Shown piece after piece: positions 1-10,446 of a DNA stretch of 64,000 nucleotides. The notes below the pieces were generated by a model that saw nothing but the letters and a program-made list of their open reading frames with translations, was not told the DNA's origin and did not search any database. The position numbers and the translations under genes are program-made. The DNA is taken from positions 17,717,001 to 17,781,000 of the forward strand of contig NC_083386.1 of assembly GCF_031755915.1 (NCBI RefSeq). Reading direction: 5' to 3'. Position 1 is the first letter of the stretch. The number at the start of each line of letters is the position of its first letter. This DNA is from Ziziphus jujuba. Taxonomy: Eukaryota > Streptophyta > Magnoliopsida > Rosales > Rhamnaceae.

Positions 1-1412
1 GGCCTAATTTGTTATGGAAAGATACTTAGTTATGTGTTTTTTTTCTTTTCTTTTAATCTAGATGAAGAAGAAAGAATTTCAAAAAAAGAAATAATAATAA
101 AAATTGACTCCTTGGGTCGAATTATAGTGAAAACTAGGATTTTAGTTTCAATAGACCAAGCATTTAGAAGATTTTAAAGATTCTATGAAAATTCTATGAA
201 GATTCCATAAATTTTCATTGAGAATTTCATAAAGAAAGTGGATATCATTTGATTTTTCATGATCTCACTATTTCAAATATCTCATTATTTTCGGATTCAG
301 AGGTGCGAGAATAAAGATATCGTCATTTGAAGTTTAAAATTTACAAAAGAAAGATTATGATTAAATCTCCACCAATGATCAAGATTAAGAATCAAGGCAA
401 TCCAAAGGCCAAGATAAGGACAAGTGGTGGTAATTGATTAATTTTTGCCGTTAATGATGCACATATTATGTCACATGCTTCATTGAGGGTAAATTAGACT
501 AATTAAAACTTTCTCTAAAAGGAATTAGAGAAAAGGAAAGTTGTGAGGACCAAGTAGTATTAAGAAGGTTTCTTTTACACATGAAATTCGTCCAACCTTT
601 ATATGGCTTAAAAAATGTGTCTTGCAAGAGTTGCACAATAAAAACAAAAAGAAAAAGATCCCCAAAGTCCTTTATGTATAACCTTCACCCTATTGAAGGA
701 GGGTACACAAGTTTAGAGAGTTATTTAGAAGCATTTAGGAGGCTTGAATAGAAATGACTAGATTTTGGGAGTTTTTTAATTTCTCTTAAGGGTTTTAGGG
801 TTTTAGGGTATTGGAGATCAATTGGAAAGCTTAGAAAAGGCATAGGCATGGGTTTGCTTAGAGAAAAGGGCTATGGCTTCAAGAGCTTTTGAATGATTTC
901 TTCATTACTTTATTTTGTTCTCTTATCTATTTAATTATAAACCCTGTTCTTAATAATTATGAATGTTGAATTGATTTTTTCCATGAACTAATTTTCATAG
1001 CTAGGGCTATAATATTGTTTTAATTATGAAAGTTTAATTACTTTCATATATGTTGAGTTTTAGTTTATTAATATATTTTGTTAATAAATTATTGGTATGC
1101 TTAATGCTTTTATAGACCAGAAGGAATGAATGATTTTAATAATATTTAATTTTGGAATAAATAATATTGTGTATCTAAAATGATTTACATGAATACATAT
1201 TGACTAGAAAAAAATTATATCTCATGACATATTATTTGGTTAATCTATGCTTAATGTATTTGCATGATTTGATTTATAGACCAAAAGGAATAAATTAGAT
1301 TATGTGAATAGGCCGAAAGGAATAATTTAATTCCTTAGGTATGATAATCCTATTTTTCCAATTTTATTTCTTAAAAATGATTCGTACACTTACGAGTTGA
1401 TTTTACACATCA
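1..1412 (+). mobile_element. Family-B LTR, 5' end outside window (copy A)
   Basis: This stretch is a diverged copy of the 1.68-kb LTR at 28381-30062 and of the inverted copy at about 38540-40184. Shared landmarks in order are GGAAAGATACT near the start, CTTGGGTCGAATTATAGTG, a block around AGCTAGGGCTATAATATTG, and the 3' end GAGTTGATTTTACACATCA at 1411-1412. Copy A lacks about 290 bp (29690-29985 of copy B) present in the other two. No coding capacity was seen. The superfamily is unknown because no internal region is attached; the TG...CA ends of copy B indicate an LTR retrotransposon. Confidence 0.7.
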
Positions 1413-2243
1413 ATTCATAAGTTGTTTCCTTGTTTTCTTTCCCTTTCTTTTGTTTCGGTTCTTAGAAAGATTAGCTATTTGTTTCATTTTGTTTGTCAAT
1501 GGGTGGCTGTTAATAGTGTAAGGAAGGTTATTACCCCAAATCAATTGTCTTTCTATGGGTTTTGTATAGGAATCTTTGTACGAGCTAGTGGCTAACTTTT
1601 GATTTTAGGCTGGCTTGTTGCCTTCTTAGTTTATAAAAACCTCTATTTTCAGCCCAAAAATAAATAAATGAATAAATAATCATCTTAACATAGTTTTCTA
1701 CCTGCAAACATATGCAAAAGAATTATAAATATATGCTTATCTCACTTGAAATATAAAGTTCTAAAAATAACATTATGAACCTAGCTTGAATATTGGCCAT
1801 TTCTAACAAAGGTGAGTTTTGTGGCAAGTTTTCCAGCCACTGACACTTTTGGATTGAAGTACTCGTGTTGAGCTTGGAGGTGGTCCCACAGGGGAGCAGG
1901 AGTGAGCATTTACAACACGATGAGTGGTTATATTTTTAAAATATTTTTGGCATGCAGTACAATGTATATGTTGTTTGAGTACTATATATTTATTGTTTGA
2001 TTTAAATGTTCATTTTATGCATATATGACTATCTGTATTTACATATATGTGTTATTATTTTATATGATTTTTGACAATATTTTAAATGGTTTCCAATTCT
2101 ATTGAGTTCACAATGGACTTGTGGTATTTAAATATCTCGGTGTTTGAATTGAGGTTTTAAATCATTTTGGAAAATAACTAATTTTGATGAAGTGGAATGA
2201 AAATCATATGCTTTCAAACATGTTCAAGTATTTTATAATTTTA
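1413..2243 (+). mobile_element. Outer Tekay/Del-like gypsy LTR, left part
   Basis: From about 1855 to 2243 this matches the LTR at 42300-42700, for example the shared GGGGAGCAGGAGTGAGCAT and the following block ending TTTTATAATTTTATG. In the 42-kb copy the sequence runs on as TTATGTGCTTAA; here it stops at 2243 and resumes at 7381, so the LTR is split by the insertion at 2244-7380. The part from 1413 to about 1850 has no clear match and no gene. Confidence 0.6.
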
Positions 2244-2743
2244 TGTATTACCCCGACTTGAGAAAATGCCCTAAATTGAAATTTTTGACTATGTTTGATC
2301 AAGATTGATCAGGGCTGACCAATGGGTTCTATGGTTGACTTTTTACTATAGGTAGAATTTCATGTTGACTAAGGTACCATGGTAAAGTACTTATCGACAC
2401 AAGTTCATAAAATGATGGCATGCTTAATTCAGACCCACAGTTGAATAATTATGGGTCTATAAAAGTTATATCTATTTTTTCCAAGACTGATTTTATTGGA
2501 TAGTGGAATATTCAAGAGTCTTTAATTTGTGACACATATCACCAACTGGGATGCACCACATGCAATGTTTATAAAGTGCCATGTGTCATCCATACTAAAA
2601 ATGTTATACTATTACATTATTATTTTACTATTATTTTATTATTATATTTTATTTTTTTCTCTTTCTTTTTCTTTTTTCTTTTCTTTCTTTTTTCCCTTTT
2701 TCCCCACATGGAAAACACATTTCTTTTCCTTATTCTTCTTCCT

Positions 2744-2783
2744 CTCTCTCTCTCTCTCTCCTTCTCTCTCCTTCTCCCTCTCG
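2744..2783. repeat. (CT)n microsatellite
   Basis: Interrupted CT dinucleotide run inside the inner LTR. The Ser/Leu-rich open frames across it are low-complexity artefacts. Confidence 0.9.
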
Positions 2784-2965
2784 GGTCCCCCTTGATTACA
2801 CCATTTTCTGCCATTGGATGGCTAAACACTTCAGAAAACATGGTTGATTATGGCTGGGTGAGCTGAATATTGAATCATCGGTCAATTAGCTGGCGGATGC
2901 ATGGGGATTGGTGCCCAACATCGGCGGTTGATGTTCCTCCAATTGGCTAGCTTTTCGGTGGCCCC

Positions 2966-3960
2966 TGATGAGGACATGACCAAGAACCCTTCAAGATGGA
3001 GCCCAGATCCACTTCAAATGTCTACAGGACCCATAACTCGAGCACGAGCAAAGATATTGAAAGAGGCACTAAATAGTTTAATCCAGGAGGTGTTTACAAC
3101 CCAAGGAAGTAAGTTTATTAGTGAAAATGAACTAAAATTGGTCCATATAATTGGGATGGTGGATGCCGAGGTGAAAGAGAGTTTAATGCATGGACTTCTA
3201 CAACATGGTGATGTGGCATCATATGGTGACATGGCATCCAACTAAGCTTAGCCAAATTTTATAATTAGGAAAATATTAATTTTTTTCTATGTTTTGATTG
3301 GATTTTGGCATGTTGCCTATTTACTTTCGTAATTTAGTTTTTATTAGGTTTTTAAATTACTTTCCTAATTTTATTAAAGTTGAATTGGTTAAAGAATTAA
3401 AGGCCATTCAAATTAGAAAACTAGGAGCTAAGTTAGGTTTCCTAAACCTAACCACTTTAGGTTTCCTAAACTTAACCACTTTAGGTTTCCAAAACCTAAC
3501 CACATCAGGTTTCCTAAACCTAACCAAATTAGGTTTCCTAAACCTAATCACATTAGATTTCCTAGACCTATCAAAATTAGGTTTCCTAAACCTAATTTTC
3601 ATCCATTATTATTCCACCTTTACTTTTAGCAAATTTAGGGAAAGCTTTGCAATTTATTTTGCCTATTTAAAGGCACATAAGTCATGAATAAAGGAGAGAT
3701 TACAATTTTGATTCAAAGTGAGAGTGATTCTCTTGGTTCTCTAAGAACTATATCGAACTTTTTCAAGCTTTGTTTGTGGAGTTCAAATTTGACTTATCAA
3801 TAGATTATTCCACACTTTATTATGGCGTCTTCACTATACCAAGGTTCTTACCTCAAATATAGGTAGCGGGTCGAGGTCTTTCATTGATAACTTGTAATTA
3901 GACGGTCCTACTTCAATCTTTGTTACGGGTTTCGAGGCAGGTCACTCTAGGTTCATATCA
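2966..3960 (+). mobile_element. D-family solo LTR #1 with pol tail
   Basis: The LTR begins TGATGAGGACATGACCAAG and ends GGTTCATATCA. It is flanked by gcccc (2961-2965) and ccccc (3961-3965), a one-mismatch 5-bp target duplication. The first 280 bp are an open frame (stop at 3243) containing SPDPLQM and GPITRARAK, the C-terminal tail of a gypsy polyprotein, although no pol lies upstream. A TATA-like CTATTTAAAGG lies near 3662 in a region expected to be U3. It also carries the 24-bp hairpin repeat at 3433-3600. Confidence 0.85.
3433..3600. repeat. Seven tandem 24-bp palindromic units in a D LTR
   Basis: Units start at 3433, 3457, 3481, 3505, 3529, 3553 and 3577. Each has the core TTAGGTTTCCTAAACCTAA, whose arms TTAGGTTT and AAACCTAA are reverse complements, plus five spacer bases. 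The D copy at 15978-16571 has about two to three units and the minus copy at 5048-5910 about one degenerate unit, so the copy number varies between insertions. Confidence 0.9.
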
Positions 3961-5047
3961 CCCCCGGCCATAGAATCGGTCCATTCCCCCTATTTTGGGT
4001 CTTCTGATCTAAAAAATGACCTCAATCCATCCAAATTATAAAGGGTTTGTGAGATATAGGAAGGGAAAGTTTGGCCAAAACTTCTCGCCCATTTTTTGGC
4101 CACCATCGACGAAATTGAGGCCAATGGAGGTTAGTAACGTGTTTCTCATCCTCTTAGCTTTCTATTGGTCCCTTGTTTGTGAATTTTGGTGGAGTATTTA
4201 AAAAGATGCCGTTTTGAATAAAATATTATTTTAAATGTGGAAACTTGAAAAAAAAAAATGTACATGTTTAATGTTTAAATAAATTTTTATTTAAATTAAG
4301 ATGCCAAATTTATGTTTAACTAACAAGCATGGCATTGAATTAATATTTTTGAAAATTTAGGAAACTATAGTTTTAAATTGCTATTGAATTATTGTTAATT
4401 TTACTGTTGAGATTATGACATAATAAAATGCATCCTTATATATTTAATTATATATGAAATTGTATGTGGTCTTAATGATATTTTGGTATAAATTGATTTG
4501 AAGTTTTGAGAAAATAATTATATTAAATTAGTGTGATAAAAAATGTATTTATGCACTTAATTATTTATTTCTTCATGGATTTTGTTTTATGGTAGTAGAA
4601 ATTAAATTATTTAAATTGATGGATTTGTGGTGATGGTTTAAAAGAGAATATGAAATTTATGGATTTGTTAAAAGTTCACAAATTTGATTGTATTTTATCA
4701 AAACTCAAATTTTATAATATTATAAAATTTTATAGTTTTTAGATGCACCACATAGTACTGGTGTTATCTACTGTATTTCTGATAAGCGTGCAAGTTTGTA
4801 TACTTGTCCTATGAGATGCCATGGATGTAAGGGTTGGAAAGTATTATATAGTGAGCATAAGCTACCCCCTGCATGGCAAGGATGATTGTTTATTATATTA
4901 TGACTATGCTATGGGTGCCATGGACCGAGGGTTAGCAAGCATATTGCAAAGTGAGAATCGATCGCCCCCCTTCCTTGGCCACGAGATGAATATTTATTAT
5001 GGTTATAGATCAGCGTGTAAGTTATATTCATAATCATCCTTATGAGT

Positions 5048-5910
5048 TGATACGAACCTAGATTGACTTGGACCATCTAACTACAAGTTATCAATGGAGG
5101 AACTCGACCCATTACCTATATTTGAGGTAAAAACATTGGTATGGTGAAGCCACCACAATAGGGTGCTGAATAACCTATTGATAAGTCAAATTTGAACTCC
5201 ACGAACAAAGTTCGGAAAGTTCGATCTCGTTCTTAGAGAACCAAGAGAATCATTCTCACTTTTTAATCAAAATTGTAATCTACATTTATGCATGACTTAT
5301 GTGCTTTTAAATAGGCAAAATAAATTACAAAGCTTTTCTAAACAAATATGGCCGAAATTTAGGTTTAAGAAACCTAATTTACCTCCTTGTTTCCTAATTT
5401 AAATGGCCTTTAATTCCTTGACTAGTCAACTATAACAAAAATAGGAATGTAATCTAAAAACCTGATAAAACTAAATTAGAAAAGTAAAATATGCAACATG
5501 CCAAAATCCAATCAAAACATAAATATAAATTTAATGTGTCATAACTATAAGGTTCAACCAAGCTTAGTTGAATGCCATGTAGGCGCATATCACCTCCATG
5601 TGGTAAAAATGCCATGTCACCATATGATGCCAGATCACCATCCATGTCATTAAAACGAGCCACATCACCATGTTGTAAGGTTCCATGCGTTAAGCTCTCT
5701 TTCACAGTGGCATCCTCCGTTCCTATCATATGAACTAATTTTGGTTCATCTTTAGTAATGAACTTGCTTTCTTGGGATGTGAACACCTTCTGGATTAAAC
5801 CATTTAGTGCTTCTCTAAATTGCTTTGCTCTAGCTTTGGTTATCAGTCCCATAGAGATTTGAAGTGGCTCTCAACTCTATCTTGAGGTGCTCCTAGTCAT
5901 GTCCTCATCA
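5048..5910 (-). mobile_element. D-family solo LTR #2, inverted
   Basis: Read on the minus strand it starts TGATGAGGACATGAC (5910) and ends AACCTAG...GTATCA equivalent at 5048. It is flanked on both sides by the perfect 5-bp duplication tgagt (5043-5047 and 5911-5915). The frame 5852-5454 encodes the same pol tail (motif GLITKARAKQFREAL, then KLVHMIGTEDA), diverged by substitutions. Its orientation is opposite to copy #1 within the same host LTR. Confidence 0.88.
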
Positions 5911-6603
5911 TGAGTTGTGTTGAGAGAGGGTAGGCAAGAATAATGTGGGATGAGCAACAACCATCTCCACCCTTGGCCGCAGGATGACTGTCATTACGGA
6001 TTAGCATGGATATATCACATGGCCATTCTGCGAGAGCTGCAGGTCCAAGGTATAGCAAGCATCGTGCACAGTGAGCACAATCCACCCTCCTTTTAGCTAA
6101 ATGATGATTATTTTAGCCGGTAAGTTATAAGCAATCGGTGTCGCATGATGCCAAAGTGATTAATTGCAAGTTTTTCTCTTTAACCTCCCCATCAGGTAGT
6201 ACTCGGAACGTTGGGTATTATCTGACACCACTGGTATATCGTATGGTGTATAAAGTCTTTTTTCATATATACCTATATATATATATATGCATAGTATATT
6301 ATTTTATGTTTGTATGTAACACATTGTATGATGGCATCGATCCAATGCAGTACATAAGCAGCTTGGCCTCATGACTATTTTGCCTACTAGCCTAGGGGGT
6401 TGGATGGTCATTATAGGCAAACACCTTAGGCATTATTGGTAGCAGAGTACCGACGACAACTGATATTATAGATCCGCAGTATGTTAAAATATTATCGTAT
6501 TGTATGTACCTTCAATACGAAGTGCATATTTTGTAGCATGTTTATGAATTTTAAAATATTATTTGATCTTGTGCTACTTTATCCACTCATGATTTGATTT
6601 CCT

Positions 6604-6924
6604 AATACTACACTTATTCACTTTTATTGTTATTATTATTGTTGTTGTTATTAATATTGTTATTATTATTTATTTATTTATTTATTAATTATTATTATTA
6701 TTATTAGGGGTTATTATTATTATTATTTATTATGATTATTTTTATTGTTATTTTCATTATTTATTATTACTATTATTATTTTCATTATCATTATTATAAT
6801 TATCGGTGTTACTATTTTCATTATTATTACCTGTTATTATTATTATTATTATTATCATTATCATTTTTACTTTTATTTTTATTGTTATTATTATCAATTA
6901 TTATTATTATTATTATTGTATAGA
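6604..6924. repeat. (TTA/ATT)n microsatellite tract
   Basis: About 320 bases of imperfect TTA trinucleotide repeats inside the inner Tekay-like LTR. Tyr- and Ile-rich open frames across it are low-complexity artefacts. Confidence 0.92.
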
Positions 6925-7380
6925 AGCCTTCAGGTAAGTATGGAAGCCTTTAGAAAAATGTGGTAGCCTTCAGACAAGTTGTGCTTTTATTGATGTCAAT
7001 ACTATTATTATTCCTTCTGTTTGATTATCCTCTTACTTACATTATGTATTGCTATGTTTGTAAAACAAAATTGAAATGTCATAAGACACTGAGTGGGTGG
7101 TGTGGGTGGATGTGAATATTTAAATGTATTTTTTTGTTTATTAAATTATTTATGATATATATGTTCTTATATTTTTATCGAAGTGCTACCAGTGTTAGAA
7201 TTATCTATAGGAAGGAGGGAGGGATAAGGTGGTATGATATAGGAGTGTGTTTTTATGCAACTACTTTTTGGGACACGTTCTACCCTTAGGGGAGATGCTA
7301 CTAGATTTTCCATAGGATGGTCCAATAGGGTTTTCCTTAGAATCAGGGCTTATCTAGGGTTCTAGGGTGGGATCTTGACA

Positions 7381-7803
7381 TTTATGTGCTTAATATTGGC
7401 TTATGATGATATTTATTTCACCGTGATATTTATAATTTTGACATGAAATGATGATTTGAAATGTTTAGGATATTTAAAAAATTAGTTTGATTTGAATATA
7501 AAATTACGCTTTATGATACAGTATTGTTTGGAAAGGTATGCACTTACAAAAATTGTTTTATGGATACTGTATTTTTATTTTTAATTGGTGTACCGTATAG
7601 TAGTGTTTCAGATTAGCATTATATTATAGTTTGTAGGTTCGCTACGATGCGTGTAGCATGCTAAGGGTCATGAGGTTGGGTACACCCCAATGGTTTATTA
7701 TTGCCCTTTTCAAACTTTAAGGGTTGTGAGGTTAGGTTCATCCCAATGGTTTGTTATTGCCACGATACCTTTCATATATTAAGGGTCATGCCATGGGTTT
7801 ATC
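7381..7803 (+). mobile_element. Outer Tekay-like LTR, right part
   Basis: Continues the LTR broken at 2243. It matches 42690-43080, including TTTATGTGCTTAA at the junction, ACATGAAATGATGATTTGAAATG, and a block with AAGGGTCATGAGGTTGGGT. It is cut off at 7804, where an F-type LTR begins. No gene. Confidence 0.65.
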
Positions 7804-9367
7804 TGATGAGAATCCACCTGTACGCGTACAACCGACTTGATGTGATTCTGCTCGAGTCTGCACAACTAACAACCCTTGGAGTGCTGACCCGATACGGATG
7901 AAGACCAGGCCGATCACTAGGGCTCAAACTAAGAGATTTAAGGTCAAACTTGTTGGCTTTATCTAGGAGGTAATTCATTCTCAAGAGGGCTTGTCCATAC
8001 TCAAAGATCCAAGACATGTTCTAAGCATACAAGTGGTGGAAGCCGGTATGGACCTGGATAGCAGTTTTGGTGCAATTATGGAGGCCGGGAAGCATGAAAT
8101 GGTTCCAATGTTTCATGGATTCAATACATATGTCTAATAAGACATGTAATCAAGTCAAAGCAGCTTCAAAGTCTTCCAAAAAGGAGTTGCACGGACAATT
8201 AGTAAATATGGCCATTTTTCGCTATATTTTGTGGTAGCTTTACTGTATTGTGCTGAGTTGGATTTTTCTCTTTCTTCCAAGCAAGGAAAACATATGGGAC
8301 TTCATGATAAGCTTATTTGGCATCCTAAAAAGCATATTGAAGCTGATTTGGAGCTCAAATTGGTCAAAGAATGGTCAAAGTCAACTCAATCAAAAAGCTA
8401 GTATTTTAGTTTCCTAATTTTATTCTACTTTTTGTTTTAGGAAAATATCATTACATTTTGATTTTTATTTATTTATTTGCTAGAAAAATAAGTTTAGGAA
8501 AGTTATTATTTTATTATTTTATTTGTAAAATAATTAATTTCTAATTCAAAATAAAGGAATTAATTAATCCAAATTAGATTAGGAAAGGAGTGATAATTTC
8601 GGCCACCATAAGAAACCACTTTGTATGGCCGGTTTTCCTTTTGTTTTTAGCATTTATTTTGTGACTTTGTAGCCTATTTAAAGGCTTATTTTTCAATAAG
8701 AATGAAGCTTGAATTTTATACAGAAAATTATTTATGAGATTGAATTATCTTTATTCTCTTTGAACATCTAAAACACCATTAGTGAATGAGTGTTTTAGTT
8801 TGACTTATCAATAGGCCTTCTATCACCTATTGTGGCATCTTAATTATATACCAAGGTTTCTAGTCACATGTTGGTTAGGGGTCAAGGTGACCATTAGAAC
8901 TTGAACATAATTAGATCTGGGCTAATATAATACGCGTTTAGGCGTAGGTCGTCCTAGGTTCGTATCACGGCTACTCGCTAGGGTAGTGATTCTATACAAT
9001 TGAATACGGGACCAATCACAAGGACACAAGCTAAAAGATTTATAGATAATCTGGTTAGCTTCATTCAAGGTGTTATTTAATCTCAAGAAAGCTTGTCAAT
9101 ACCTGAAGATCTGAAGCCCATACCATGGACCCGAGAAGGTGTTTTAGTGTATCTATGGACTCCGGGAAGCAAGGGATGAATTTATTGGCTTATGAACATG
9201 ATTGAGAACTCCAAGAGGCCATCAAGATCATTCCAAGATAAAAGCAAAGCTGATCATTCAACCACGTTTGCGCATACACTTTCAATTGGTCAAAATGCAC
9301 GGTTTTCGGGCTGTAAAGGTGTTGTCTTGTAATTCAAGCAAGCTTTGATTATTCCAATCAAGGGCAA
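7804..9367 (+). mobile_element. F-type LTR (E-like), split by a solo LTR
   Basis: Starts TGATGAGAATCC (7804), is interrupted after 34 bp by the E solo LTR at 7838-8967, and resumes at 8968. The resumed part reads into a pol-tail frame around 9000-9150 with TGPITRTQAKRF and a downstream stop. It lacks the 3' half of the LTR: at about 9367 a second F-type LTR begins. No intact gene. Confidence 0.6.
7838..8967 (+). mobile_element. E-family solo LTR #1 with pol tail
   Basis: A 1130-bp LTR beginning TGATGTGATTCTGC and ending CTAGGTTCGTATCA. It is flanked by cgact (7833-7837) and cggct (8968-8972), a one-mismatch target duplication. Its first 280 bp encode the E-type pol tail (ADPIRMKTRPITRAQTKRF, then DPRHVLSIQVVEAGMD), with an in-frame stop. 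TATA-like CTATTTAAAGG lies near 8672. The flanks rejoin to give the start of the F-type LTR, so the insertion is nested. Confidence 0.88.
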
Positions 9368-10255
9368 TAACGAGAATCCGCCTATACCCGTACAACCAAC
9401 TACCCGTAGTGGTGCCGATCCTATACAAATGAAGATAGGCCCAGTAACGAAGGCACAAGCTAAAAGATTCAAGGACAACCTGGTTAGCTTCATACAAGGT
9501 GTGATTCAAATTCAAGAGGGCAGGATAATATCCAAAGATCCAAAGCTCGTCTTATGCATCCAAGTCACGAAGACGAAAATGGACCCGGCAAGCTGTATTG
9601 GTGATTCTATGGACTTCGGGCAGTAAGGAATGATTTTGTTGGTTTATGAACATGATTGAGCACTTCTAAGGGACCATAAAATCATGCCAAGATGGAAGCT
9701 TGCATTCAAATCCAACATTTGTGCATGAAGCTTCGTGTTGGCTGAAAATTATCAATTTCGTGCTAACTTTGACTTCTTTTGTTGATTAAGCAAGTTTGAC
9801 TTATTTCAATCAAGGTTGGTATGAGAATCAATAATAATCTCATTTGGCATCCTAAATGTCATATTTGAGCTAATTTGGAGCCTAAACTAGCTGATGATTA
9901 GATAAACACAGTTTAAATGGCAAACTAGTTAACTAGTTTCCGAATCTGAACATTTGTCTTTTGTTTTAGGAAATAGTTTTTATTTTGGTTTTTAACTATT
10001 TATTTCCTGGATAAATTACTTTAAGAAATTAGAATTTTATTATTTTGATTATAAATTAATTAATTCCTAATCCAAAATAAAGAATTAATTAATCCAAATT
10101 TAAATACGAAAGGAGGCGGAATTCGGCCACATTAAGGAAACCACAAAGGTAGCCAATTTTTGACCTAGTCCTTTAGGGTTCTGTTTTGTATCTTTAGCCT
10201 ATTTAAATGCTTATTTTCTCAATAACATTGAGTACTTCATTCATACAAAAATTTA
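9368..10255 (+). mobile_element. Second F/E-type LTR, truncated 3'
   Basis: Begins TAACGAGAATCC, apparently TGATGAGAATCC mutated, and carries the pol tail at 9345-9626 (MKIGPVTKAQAKRFKDN). It follows the usual order of this LTR type: the CTAATTTGGAGCC block, an AT-rich centre, and CTATTTAAATGC as the TATA-like site. It stops at 10255, where an inverted D-family end begins. Confidence 0.6.
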
Positions 10256-10446
10256 TGATATGAACCTAGAGCGACCTGCCTCTAAACCCGTAACAAAGAT
10301 TGAATTAGACCGTCTAATTACAAGTTATCAATGGAAGACCTCGACCCGTTATTTATATTTAAGGTAAGAACCTTGGTATGGTGAAGATGCCACAATAGGG
10401 TGCGGAATAACCTATTGATAAGTCAAATTTGAACTCCACAAACAAA
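10256..10446 (-). mobile_element. D-family LTR end fragment, inverted
   Basis: TGATATGAACCTAGAGCGACC... matches the reverse complement of the 3' end of the D LTRs (3770-3960 and 16500-16571). Only about 190 bp remain, joined directly to gypsy RT coding sequence. Confidence 0.7.

Larger units (their letters stand above)
2244..7380 (+). mobile_element. Inner Tekay/Del-like LTR nested in an LTR of the same type
   Basis: The segment starts TGTATTACCCCGACTTGAG and ends GGGATCTTGACA, ends I associate with plant Tekay/Del chromovirus LTRs. TTTATG occurs at both junctions, consistent with a target duplication, but the exact base boundaries are ambiguous by one or two bases. After removing the two D-family solo LTRs (2966-3960 and 5048-5910) about 3.3 kb remains with no gag or pol, so it is probably a long solo LTR. 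Stretches 3961-5047 and 5911-7380 hold no gene; the tandem-like ATGCCATGGATG... blocks (4800-5030, 5916-6130) are LTR sequence. Confidence 0.6.

Noticed and set aside
3433..3600. 24-bp repeats as CRISPR-like or telomeric
   Set aside because: The context is a plant LTR; units are head-to-tail without unique spacers and are not TTTAGGG.
6732..6966. Tyr/Ile-rich small ORFs
   Set aside because: They translate a TTA microsatellite; no start context or family similarity.
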